Source: Bosea sp. 685
Lineage (GTDB): Bacteria; Pseudomonadota; Alphaproteobacteria; Rhizobiales; Beijerinckiaceae
Length of the DNA stretch: 64,000 nt
Direction of reading: 5' to 3'
Assembly (NCBI RefSeq): GCF_031884435.1
Contig: NZ_CP134779.1
Span: 5,642,001-5,706,000 of the forward strand
Made by a program: the position numbers and the translations under genes. Of this stretch, positions 17,841 through 25,715 are shown piece by piece (within the stretch, counting starts at the first letter, position 1; the number at the start of each line of letters is the position of its first letter). The notes under the pieces were generated by a model. The model ran no database searches and was not told the origin of the DNA. It was given only the letters and a program-made list of their open reading frames with translations.

Positions 17841-17978
17841 TCAGCCGGCCGGGCGCGAATCGCCGCAGCTCTTGGGCATGTTGAACGGCCGCAGCGTTTC
17901 GCCGCATTTGTCGCAGGCCGCCAGCATGGTCGCCAAGCCGAGAATGCCGATGATCTGGAAGAGACGCTTACGCTTCAT
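17841..17978 (-). CDS. Small predicted lipoprotein (45 residues)
   Basis: Reading the minus strand from ATG at 17978 gives 45 residues: positively charged start MKRKRLFQ, hydrophobic run IIGILGLATMLA, then LAAC, a good lipobox with the lipid-bearing Cys at residue 22. The mature part is only about 24 residues, CDKCGETLRPFNMPKSCGD..., with two more cysteines. It stops at 17841. It lies downstream of, and convergent with, bioY. Short Cys-containing lipoproteins of this form occur in rhizobia-like bacteria without known function. It could bind metal or form a disulfide; that is a guess. Confidence 0.6.
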   Translation of the reverse strand: MKRKRLFQIIGILGLATMLAACDKCGETLRPFNMPKSCGDSRPAG

Positions 17979-18116
17979 GATGTCGAGACCGCTGCTGAAT
18001 TGGCCCGCAGCCTACAGGGCCTGACCGCGCTTCGCCATCATGGAAATGCTGCTGGCTGCTCGGAGCTTGAATCGAGATAGCGCCACCGCTGGAATCAGAG
18101 CACGTCGCTTGTAGGT

Positions 18117-19727
18117 TTACGACCGATAGCCGACCGCGCGGACCAGCGGACTGCGCAATGGAGCGGGCACCTGCCGCGAGGAGAGGTCGAGTGTCCTGAC
18201 TGTGATTTCATCGAGGAACATGGGTTTCGCGAAATAGTAACCCTGCGCGAGTCGGATGCGCGTGGCGGCTTGGAGGTAGAGAAGCTCCTCAACCGTTTCG
18301 ACGCCCTCCACGATGATTGACATGTCCAGCGCTTCGGCCAGCGATTCAATTGTCTTCAGAATGCTTTGGCTGCGCGGGCGCTGGTGAATTGCGGTGATGA
18401 ATGAACGATCCACCTTGATCTCGTCGGCCGTGATGTCAGCGAGCGCTGCCAGCGACGAATATCCGACGCCAAAATCATCAATGGAAACGCGCGCTCCGAT
18501 CTCTCGGATCATCGGCAGGACCTGCGTCTGGAACCGACTCTTCGACAGAAACGCTTCCTCGGTCAGCTCGATCATGAAACGTGGGGCACAGCCGGTGGCT
18601 TCGATAGCGTCGACCAGCGAGCGCATGAATACGGGCTCGTCCGCCTGACGCGCGGCGACGTTGAGGCTGATGGTCGAGGTCGCGCCGAACGCACCGTCGA
18701 TACGATCGATTGCGCCTGTTGCTTCGGCAAGAACGAGATGCGTGATCTCGTCCATGAGCCCCAGCTCCACCGCCAGATTGACGAAGTCACCCGGCGGGTG
18801 GATCGCGCCCTCCTCGTCTATCCAACGCAGCAGCACCTCGACGCCGACAACTTCGTTCGAGCGAAAATCGAACTTCGGTTGATAGGCGCAGCGGAGGCGT
18901 CGGTCTCGAACGGCTAGCCGAAGTCGCTGCTCGATCTTCATCCGTTCGCTCGCGGCGTGATCAACCCCGGGGCTGAAGAACTGCACGCTGCCTTTGGTGG
19001 TGCCCTTGATCCGGTACATCGCTCGGTCCGCGTTGGAGCAGAGCGCGTCATAGGAGCAGCCGTCGGCAGGGTAGAGGCTGACGCCGACCGAGGCGGAGGT
19101 GAGGATCTCGCTGCCCTCGATGAAGTAGGGCTCCTTCAGCCGGGAGAGGAAATGTTCGACCCTGGCGGCGATCTCTTCCATCGGCCCGGAGGGCGAGAGC
19201 AGCAACACGAATTCGTCACCCCCCACACGCGCCATCAGATCGCAGGGGCGCAGTTCGCCGCTGAGGCGCCGGGCGACCTTGACCAACAGCGCGTCGCCGA
19301 CGGCATGTCCGTAATAGTCGTTGATATTCTTGAAGCCATCGAGATCGAGAAAGGCGAGGGCGAAGCTCTGTTCGGGATCCGATGCCGTCAGCGCGGCCAC
19401 GCTGCGCTCAAGCAGGCCTCTATTGGGTAAACCGGTGAGATCGTCGAAATAGGCACGCCTGAAGAGGTCGTCCTCAAGCGCGCGCTGTTCGGTGACGTCA
19501 AGGGAAAGGCGCACCTGATGTGGCACCCCACCGATGGAAAGCGAGAATTGCTGCACATTGATGGTGCGACCAGCCAGCGCGGCATCCCGCTGGCCCGCCG
19601 GCAAGGCGGCATGAGCTAAGCCCTGGCGGTTCGAATAGATCGATATGTGCTGGCTTGCGGCCGCAATTCCGACCGGAAGGCCGTCAAGAACGTCCAGCAG
19701 CGTGGCGAAGTCGATCGACGCGGTCAT
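18117..19727 (-). CDS. Bifunctional diguanylate cyclase/phosphodiesterase (PAS-like, GGDEF, EAL)
   Basis: About 536 residues. The N-terminal 100 residues look like a degenerate PAS sensor (DVLDGLPVGIAAASQHISIY...). The GGDEF domain (about 105-260) keeps the intact active site VGGDEF and the inhibitory I-site RPCD before it. The EAL domain (about 280-525) shows VGVEVLLRW (EVL variant of EAL), SLNVAARQ, IELTEEAF, IDDFGVGYSSL, KVDRSF and EGVET, so the catalytic set looks complete. It makes and/or breaks cyclic di-GMP; which activity wins cannot be told. ATG at 19727 avoids overlap with the HerA-like gene stop at 19744. No membrane segments. Confidence 0.88.
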   Translation of the reverse strand: MTASIDFATLLDVLDGLPVGIAAASQHISIYSNRQGLAHAALPAGQRDAALAGRTINVQQFSLSIGGVPHQVRLSLDVTEQRALEDDLFRRAYFDDLTGLPNRGLLERSVAALTASDPEQSFALAFLDLDGFKNINDYYGHAVGDALLVKVARRLSGELRPCDLMARVGGDEFVLLLSPSGPMEEIAARVEHFLSRLKEPYFIEGSEILTSASVGVSLYPADGCSYDALCSNADRAMYRIKGTTKGSVQFFSPGVDHAASERMKIEQRLRLAVRDRRLRCAYQPKFDFRSNEVVGVEVLLRWIDEEGAIHPPGDFVNLAVELGLMDEITHLVLAEATGAIDRIDGAFGATSTISLNVAARQADEPVFMRSLVDAIEATGCAPRFMIELTEEAFLSKSRFQTQVLPMIREIGARVSIDDFGVGYSSLAALADITADEIKVDRSFITAIHQRPRSQSILKTIESLAEALDMSIIVEGVETVEELLYLQAATRIRLAQGYYFAKPMFLDEITVRTLDLSSRQVPAPLRSPLVRAVGYRS

Positions 19728-19743
19728 TTGCGATCTGTCGCAG

Positions 19744-21522
19744 CTAGCGCTTGAGAATCTGCAGGCGCGCGTCTTCCAGCAGGCGCGAGACGCCGGAGCC
19801 CGGCAATTCACCGGAGCTGTCGGGTGCCGGAGGCTCTCGGACAGGGGCGACATTGGCCTCCTCGTCCTTCACAGTGCCGCGCCACCGCGCAACGACCGTT
19901 GTAATGAACTCGCGCTGCGTCGCCACCTCGGCGTCAATGGCCGAAGGGGCGGTGGATTCGCTGCGGGGCACCGCCGTTTCCTCCAGCCGCCGAAAGGTCA
20001 GGCGGGCCGGCATCGGCATGCCCTCGCCGAAGCCGACCACCTCGCCGGTGCCGAGGGAGGGAACGAAATCGAGCAAGTTTGCTCCAGCATCGGCGACCGC
20101 CGAGCGGAGCAGCGCTTGATCGTGGTCGTTGGCCATACGCATCGCCAGCAGGGTGGAGCATTGCGAGATGATGGTGGGATCGAGCTCAGCCGGCCGCTGG
20201 GTGACGAGGCCGAGGAAGACGCCGTATTTGCGGCCCTCCTTGGCGATGCGGGCTAGGGCGCGGCGGGTCGGGCCAAACCCCAGGCTGTGATCGGCAGCAG
20301 CGTAGCGGTGTGCTTCCTCGCAGACAAAGAGCAGCGGCATTGCGCCATCGCTCCATAGGCCGAAATCAAAGGCAAGCCGGCATAGCACGCAGACCACCGC
20401 ATCGACGACTTCCACCGGCAAGCCGGCGAGCTGCATGACGCTGATGGGCTTACCGTCGGGCTCGAGCCGGAAAAGATGAGTAAGCAGGCCAACCATGGTG
20501 TCGCCGCCGACGCTGGCATTCTCAAACATGAAGGCGTAGCGCGGATCGTTCTTGATGGTCTCGATCCGCGTCATCAAGCGATGATAGCTCATACGCGAAG
20601 ATCGGTTCTCGAGCTTGCCCATGCGATCATCGATGAGCGCCAGCAGATCCTGCAGCAGATAGGGCACCGGTGTATCCACGGTATAGCTGGTGCGCTTGGG
20701 ATTGCTTTTCTTGAAGCCGAGCCGATCGGTGGCGGGCTTGTATTGCAGGTAGGTACTCTTGGCGATCGGGATCAGCTCGGAGAGTATTTCCAACTCCTCG
20801 GCCACGGCGGGACGGCCGCCATAGATGACGTCGGTCAGTTCCTCGAAGCTGAACAGCCAGAAAGGCAGCTTCAGATTGCGGGGGCTGATGACATTGGCCC
20901 GTTCGCCGAAACTACGGCCATACTCATTGTGACCATCGAGCAGGAAAATCCGCACATCCGGTCGTGCGTTGAGGATTTCCTGAAGGATGACGGTGACGCC
21001 GCTGGATTTGCCCACGCCGGTGGAGCCCAAAATCGCGAAGTGCTTGGAGATCAAGCTATCGACGTCGATATGGGCCGAGATGGAACTGTCGTGGTTGAGA
21101 TGGCCGATATTGATCGTGCGTTGGCCTGTGGGGGTGTAGATCAATCGAAGATGCTCGCGACTGATGAGATGGGCCGCGTCGCCGATAGCGGGATAGTCGG
21201 AAACACCGCGGCGAAAGGACTGCGATCCGTTGGCATTGCTGACGATTTCACCCATCAGCGCGACCCGCGCCACCGCACGGTGCTCCCTGGCGGCTTCGGA
21301 AGCGGAAGGCCGCGTCGAAACCTCGGTGATCATGCCAATGAGGGACAGCGGGCCGGCATCGATTGCCAGGAAACGGCCTACGGTCGCCCTCGCGCCCTTG
21401 TCGGGCCAGGGCGCAGGCAGGTCGATCTGGGCCTCGGAGCCGCGCACGGAAAGAACGTGGCCGACGGGACCTGCCATTCTGGCGGAGGCCGGGCCTCCAT
21501 GGTCGTCGCTAAGCTGGTTCAA
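19744..21522 (-). CDS. herA: HerA-like hexameric ATPase (HAS-barrel plus DUF87)
   Basis: 592 residues. An N-terminal HAS-barrel (about 15-80, VGHVLSVRGSEAQIDLP) precedes the ATPase. Walker A is GSTGVGKSS near residue 155, Walker B LLFVCEEAHRYA near 395, and the QRPAELDPTIISQCSTLLAM stretch is the HerA/FtsK-type sensor region. HerA proteins translocate DNA and usually work with the nuclease NurA; some bacterial ones pair with Sir2 or other nucleases in phage defence. Neither NurA nor a nuclease gene is adjacent. The frame starts with TTG at 21522; ATG at 21477 is possible. Downstream, 16 bp away, is the GGDEF-EAL gene. Confidence 0.82.
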   Translation of the reverse strand: MNQLSDDHGGPASARMAGPVGHVLSVRGSEAQIDLPAPWPDKGARATVGRFLAIDAGPLSLIGMITEVSTRPSASEAAREHRAVARVALMGEIVSNANGSQSFRRGVSDYPAIGDAAHLISREHLRLIYTPTGQRTINIGHLNHDSSISAHIDVDSLISKHFAILGSTGVGKSSGVTVILQEILNARPDVRIFLLDGHNEYGRSFGERANVISPRNLKLPFWLFSFEELTDVIYGGRPAVAEELEILSELIPIAKSTYLQYKPATDRLGFKKSNPKRTSYTVDTPVPYLLQDLLALIDDRMGKLENRSSRMSYHRLMTRIETIKNDPRYAFMFENASVGGDTMVGLLTHLFRLEPDGKPISVMQLAGLPVEVVDAVVCVLCRLAFDFGLWSDGAMPLLFVCEEAHRYAAADHSLGFGPTRRALARIAKEGRKYGVFLGLVTQRPAELDPTIISQCSTLLAMRMANDHDQALLRSAVADAGANLLDFVPSLGTGEVVGFGEGMPMPARLTFRRLEETAVPRSESTAPSAIDAEVATQREFITTVVARWRGTVKDEEANVAPVREPPAPDSSGELPGSGVSRLLEDARLQILKR

Positions 21523-21848
21523 GAGAAGCCCCCTTCAGGCATAAAACGGCCTGCCCAGGGATTAAGCACGAAAGGGCTTACGAAGACGTTGATCTGATTC
21601 GCGCAAACAAAACCGTTTGATGTTGGAGTGTCCGCACCATTAAGCCTGCCCTTCCTAGCCCGCTGCTCTTCATGCCCTTACGTCATTCATTAATTCTGGA
21701 CGAGGTCGTCGACGAACAGGAAACCAGCAGGAGCCTTCCCGAGGAAGGCAAGAACGATGAGAGCAGGATGCATGGGCACGGTTTGAGCGACTAGCTCTTC
21801 ATCTGACGGCGTGCGGCGCAATCTGGTCAACGTATCGGCGATGGTCCG

Positions 21849-22018
21849 CTCACAGCCGAGGCGCTGATGCTCGGCCTCGGCCGCCTGTGGTTCGCGCTCG
21901 GCGCGCAGATGGCAGGCGGACGACCGGCGTCGGCTTCGCCTTCGGCGTTCAGCCTTTCCTGATCGGCGACGCGCTCAAGGTCGCGCTGGCGGCCTGCCTT
22001 GTCGGCACCGGCTGGTCT
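21849..22018 (+). pseudogene. Decayed 3' fragment of bioY
   Basis: From ctcacagccgaggcgctg to ggcaccggctggtct this stretch matches bioY bases 17554-17736 almost base for base, in the same orientation. One base is lost in the ggcggcgtgacc region and about 12 bases (the caaggccttcgcc part) are deleted, so the frame is broken; the gene's final codons and stop are also gone. It sits in a 719-bp gene-free stretch (21523-22241). The 326 bp before it and 220 bp after it show no gene I can support. Confidence 0.8.
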
Positions 22019-22241
22019 CCACTTTTCGCCAAGGTCGCCTTCGTGCGCTGAAGCGGAAGGCGGCTGCTCCCATCCGAGAGCCAGGGGAAGTCCACCTCAA
22101 GTCGCACGACGCAACCGGTAGCGTTGACCGTCCCGAGATGAGGCGAAAGGGCTCGCGTGTCCTCAACACATCGAGGCTGGTGGTCATCGCCAAGGACGAG
22201 CGACTACGATTTCTGCAACAAACGAGGGGCTGCTACGTCCC

Positions 22242-22937
22242 TCAGGTCTTGCTTGCGAACGATGTCCGCACGAACGCCTCAAGCTCCTCATCAGCGTCCG
22301 GATAGGTCGTCTTCCAAATCGCCGCAGCCATCATGCCGAAGGCGAGCGCTCCGACATGGACGGCATAGGCAACGCCATCGACCTGTCCCGATCCGAGCAG
22401 CAGAGATACCAATTGGAGTCCGCCCCAGTATCCAATGAATGCCCAAGCAGGCAGGGTAATCCGCTTCCAAAGCGGAAGGTGAAGAATGAGCGTCCGCATC
22501 CGGGCGTGAGGGAACAGCACGAGATATGCGCCGAGCAATGCCGAGACCGCTCCCGATGCCCCGATGACTGGAAACCGGGAAGACGGTGCGAGCAGCCAGT
22601 GAACGATGAAACCCATCACACCAAGGAAGGGAAACACCAGCACGAAGCGCCACGGCCCGAACAGGCGTTCCAAGGAACGGCCGAAGACCCAGAGGAACAG
22701 GCAATTCCCCGCGAGGTGAAAGAGGTCGGCGTGCAGAAAGCTCGCGGTGATCAAGGTGTGCAGATTGCGCCAAGGGTAGACGGAGAACTGGATCGGCGTG
22801 AACCCGAGGCTGGTGATGAGCGCCCAGTGCATGCTGGAGAACTCGTCAGCGGCAGTTACGGCGATCATTCCTACTAGGAGAACCCAAACGGCCGGAGACC
22901 GGTAAGCATGGGTAAGATTGTCAGAGTAAGGAAACAT
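22242..22937 (-). CDS. Rhomboid-family intramembrane serine protease
   Basis: About 231 residues with six hydrophobic segments. Catalytic Ser lies in VIGASGAVSALLGAYLVLFP near residue 128 (GASGA), and the partner His is in YAVHVGALAFGM near 195. The loop-1 region PWRNLHTLITASFLHADLFH and LAGNCLFLWVFGRSLE are also typical. Rhomboids cleave membrane-anchored proteins within the bilayer. ATG at 22937 is chosen; TTG at 22943 adds two residues. It is divergent from the membrane protein at 23003, with 65 bp between. Target unknown. Confidence 0.87.
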   Translation of the reverse strand: MFPYSDNLTHAYRSPAVWVLLVGMIAVTAADEFSSMHWALITSLGFTPIQFSVYPWRNLHTLITASFLHADLFHLAGNCLFLWVFGRSLERLFGPWRFVLVFPFLGVMGFIVHWLLAPSSRFPVIGASGAVSALLGAYLVLFPHARMRTLILHLPLWKRITLPAWAFIGYWGGLQLVSLLLGSGQVDGVAYAVHVGALAFGMMAAAIWKTTYPDADEELEAFVRTSFASKT

Positions 22938-23002
22938 TGACAAACCAGTTTGCGTGACATCGCTATTACAGCGAAAAGATACACGCTATCCGTGCTAAGG
23001 GA

Positions 23003-23905
23003 ATGGGGCCTAGGCTGGTGAAGAACTTTGGCGGTCACGTCGGCGTGGCAGTGTTCGGTGCTCTGTCATTCGCCCTCACCGTGGCTCTTGTTACGGTTAT
23101 CAGCCGCGTCACGGGCTTCAACTTGTTTTCGCTGAGTGTCTGGATCGTCATCCCTGCCGGAGCGATGATCACCGGTGCCGCCGCTGCCTCCGGGTACTAT
23201 TTCGGCAGCCTGCTCTTCCACACTCGACCGACATGGTTCCTGCTGGTGCAGGTCATTGTCGTCGCGGCTCTGGCCCAGTTGGCGATCTATTACGGCGAGT
23301 ATTCCACGCTCGTGCTTCAGAATGGAGTTCGCGTCGCCGACCGGATTGGGTTCTCGGAATATATGGACCTGACCCTGACGTCGGCCCATCTGAGGGTCGG
23401 ACGCGCTCAGACTGACACGGGTGCAGTCGGATCATTCGGCTATTGGCTAGCTGCCTTCCAGTTCGTCGGCTTCATTCTCGGTGGCGTGGCGACCTACTTT
23501 TTCCTCCGTCGCCATCCGGTTTGCCAGAGCTGCTCTCGCTACCTGAGGACGCTCGCGACGAGGAAACAACACATCAACGACAACGAGGTCTTTTCCACCT
23601 ACTACGATAACCTGTTCAAGCACCCTGTCGACGGGCCGGAATTCGCCGAATGGCTGCAATACGATCCCGACAATAAGCAGATCAAAGAGGGCACGGTCCT
23701 CGCCACCTCCACCCTTAAGGGCTGTCCGCACTGCAAGACGCAGCGCATCGAGCAGAGGGTGACGCTCCACGGGAAGAAGGACTGGAAGGACATTCCGACC
23801 TTAGCTCGGAATATCGCCATCCCGGACGGGATCGACCTGAGGTCCGTGTTCAAGGGCGAAGTTAATGCTAGCCGACAGCAACGGGCTGAGCCGACCCTGG
23901 CTTGA
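23003..23905 (+). CDS. Unknown membrane protein with zinc-ribbon-like CxxC pairs
   Basis: 300 residues. Hydrophobic segments at about 14-36, 42-67, 77-96 and 144-168 suggest four membrane spans. The soluble C-terminal part has CQSC near residue 174 and CPHC near 236, a spacing that could hold one zinc ion. I do not recognise the family. AAGGGA lies just before the ATG at 23003. It is divergent from the rhomboid gene, so the two may be functionally linked, as rhomboid neighbours sometimes are substrates or partners (speculation). Base composition here looks lower in GC than the flanks. Confidence 0.6.
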   Translation: MGPRLVKNFGGHVGVAVFGALSFALTVALVTVISRVTGFNLFSLSVWIVIPAGAMITGAAAASGYYFGSLLFHTRPTWFLLVQVIVVAALAQLAIYYGEYSTLVLQNGVRVADRIGFSEYMDLTLTSAHLRVGRAQTDTGAVGSFGYWLAAFQFVGFILGGVATYFFLRRHPVCQSCSRYLRTLATRKQHINDNEVFSTYYDNLFKHPVDGPEFAEWLQYDPDNKQIKEGTVLATSTLKGCPHCKTQRIEQRVTLHGKKDWKDIPTLARNIAIPDGIDLRSVFKGEVNASRQQRAEPTLA

Positions 23906-24025
23906 ACAAGCTCAACAGCTTCGCCCTGCGTAATGCAGATGCCATGTATACCGCCCCTGTCGTATCCAGAAAGGGCGGCCCAAGGCCGAAATTCGCGCAA
24001 AATCAACAATATTCGGGAAAACCAG

Positions 24026-24102
24026 TGGTCGGAGTGGCAGGATTTGAACCTGCGACCCCCTCGTCCCGAACGAGGTGCTCTACCAGGCTGAGCCACACTC
24101 CG
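24026..24102 (-). tRNA. tRNA-Pro (anticodon CGG)
   Basis: Minus-strand cloverleaf: acceptor CGGAGTG (24102-24096) pairs with CACTCCG (24036-24030). The anticodon stem CTCGT/ACGAG holds loop TCGGGA giving anticodon CGG. GGTTCAAATCC is the T arm. Discriminator A and an encoded CCA end at 24026. Confidence 0.95.
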
Positions 24103-24249
24103 ATCAACTGGTGCCGGGCTTATAGCCAGCGTGGAGCGCGGGCGCAACAGCATCCGGGGCATTGTGACGCCGATTTCTGCAAAGAGATATTCTGCCGCGG
24201 TGCGAATGGTTGCGCGCGGCTGCGCCGCGTTCTAGAAGGCGCGGCACGT

Positions 24250-24320
<71 letters not shown>

Positions 24321-24324
<4 letters not shown>

Positions 24325-25049
24325 ATTCCCCGCAAGACCGCCAAATCGGCCGTCGCAGTCAAACCGATCGCGATTCAGCGGCCGCTCCTGATTGCGCAGG
24401 GCGATCCTGCGCCGCATCAGCCGGCTGAGGCGCGAAGACATCCAGTTTCGGCAGGGCAATCGTCACGCGCAGGCCGCCCTCACGGCGATTCGCCAGCGCG
24501 ATCTCGCCGCCATGGGAGGCGACGACGGCCCGTGCGATCGTCAGGCCCAGGCCCGAACCACCGGTTTCGCGGCCGCGCGATTCCTCCAATCGCACGAAGG
24601 GCTGGAAGACGCGCTCCATCTGCGCCTCGGGCATGCCGGGACCATCGTCCTCGACCGTGATTGAGAACTGTGTCGGCGTCTCCGCGATCCCGACGATGGC
24701 GCTGTCGCCGTATTTCACCGCATTGCCGACGATGTTCCAGAAGGCCCGCTTCAGGGCGAGCAATCTGCCGAGGACGCGGCCATGGGCGCGCGCATCCAGC
24801 GTGATCCGGCGGCCCTGATCGGCCTCGTCATCGACGATGGTTTCCAGCACCGAGACGATGTTGATCGGGCGAGCAGCCTCGCTCGAGTCGCCGCCGCGCA
24901 GGAATTCCAGCGTCGAATCGATCATCCCCTCCATCTCGGAGAGGTCGGCATCGACGAGATCGCGCGTCGCCTCGTCATCGAGCAATTCGGAGCGCAGGCG
25001 CAAACGCGTGATCGGGGTGCGCAGATCATGCGAGACGGCCGCGAGCGCC
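24321..25049. repeat. Direct repeat, left copy (histidine kinase 3' end)
   Basis: Starts gccaattccccgcaa at the last bases of tRNA-Gln and runs to gacggccgcgagcgcc. It matches 33331-34058 in the same orientation, with scattered substitutions and one single-base indel in the short non-coding part. The coding portions are of equal length (691 bp). Similarity stops abruptly at both ends. Confidence 0.9.
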
Positions 25050-25060
25050 ATCATCGCCAC
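24359..25060 (-). pseudogene. Truncated histidine kinase (HisKA + HATPase core only)
   Basis: 233 residues equal to the C-terminal half of the kinase at 33368. The phospho-acceptor box SHDLRTPITRLR is at residue 10, the N box NIVGNAVKYGD near 110, DDGPG near 140 and GGSGLGLTIA near 165, all intact. The sensor, membrane segments and HAMP domain are missing; the frame opens with MAMMALAAV, made from sequence brought next to it. About a dozen residues differ from the full-length copy. It begins only 5 bases after the regulator frame stops. It is probably a remnant, but it has no internal stop and could make a soluble kinase core. Confidence 0.75.
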
Positions 25061-25064
25061 TCCG

Positions 25065-25715
25065 TCAGCTTGTCGTGCGCGGCCGATCGACTACCTGCAA
25101 TTGTCGCATCTCGACGTTTGCCTGATCCAGCCAAAATCCCATGTCCATCTCACGATACATCATGGTCACGGTCGTGAGTTGGTCGCGGGCTCGATCCGGC
25201 AGACCCCCGCGCAGATACATCTTTCCGAGGCCAAAATGGCAATGCGCGGCAAGTGGACCCATTTCGAGCTTCATCGCGAGCGCGAGGGCTTCCCGATAAT
25301 AGCCTTCGGCATGTCCCGAAAGGTCGCCGCTGACAGAGGCTTCACCAAGAAGACGCAGAGCGCTTGCCTCGCCGCTTCGTTGACCGTGTTCGCGCGCCAG
25401 GGTCAGTGCTCGCTGGGCAAAATTAAGAGCTTCTGCGGGTCGGTCGAAGCGCATATACGCTTCGCTTAGAGACACCAGGAAAAGCGACTGCGCAAATCTG
25501 TGCTGCATCTTTTCGAAAACGCCCAGTGCCTGTTCCAGGAGCGGAAGACCATCCTCGGCTCGTCCCTGCAGCGCGTAAACGTAGCCGAGGCTCCCCGAAT
25601 TGCCGGCTACGAGGAAAGGCAGATTCCACTCACGCGCGACCGCAAGCCCACGCTCGAGCAAGCCGACAGCGCGGCTCAGTTCCCCCTGCTGGCAAGGAGA
25701 TCGGCCAGACACCAA
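25065..25715 (-). pseudogene. Out-of-frame C-terminal TPR part of the large regulator
   Basis: About 205 usable residues of tetratricopeptide-like repeats: GELSRAVGLLERGLAVAREW, GLPLLEQALGVFEKMQHRFA, AEALNFAQRALTLAREHGQR and AEGYYREALALAMKLEMGPL. This continues the protein encoded by 25676-29065 but in another frame. The break is at the five-C run at 25682-25686 (GGGGG on the coding strand): adding one G joins ...LADLLASRG to ELSRAVGLL without a stop. Either a real one-base deletion, a sequence error, or slippage. Confidence 0.75.

Noticed and set aside
21660..21770. Short minus-strand frame (27 codons, MHPALIVLAFLG...) near the bioY fragment
   Set aside because: Too short, no ribosome site of note and no family; likely chance.
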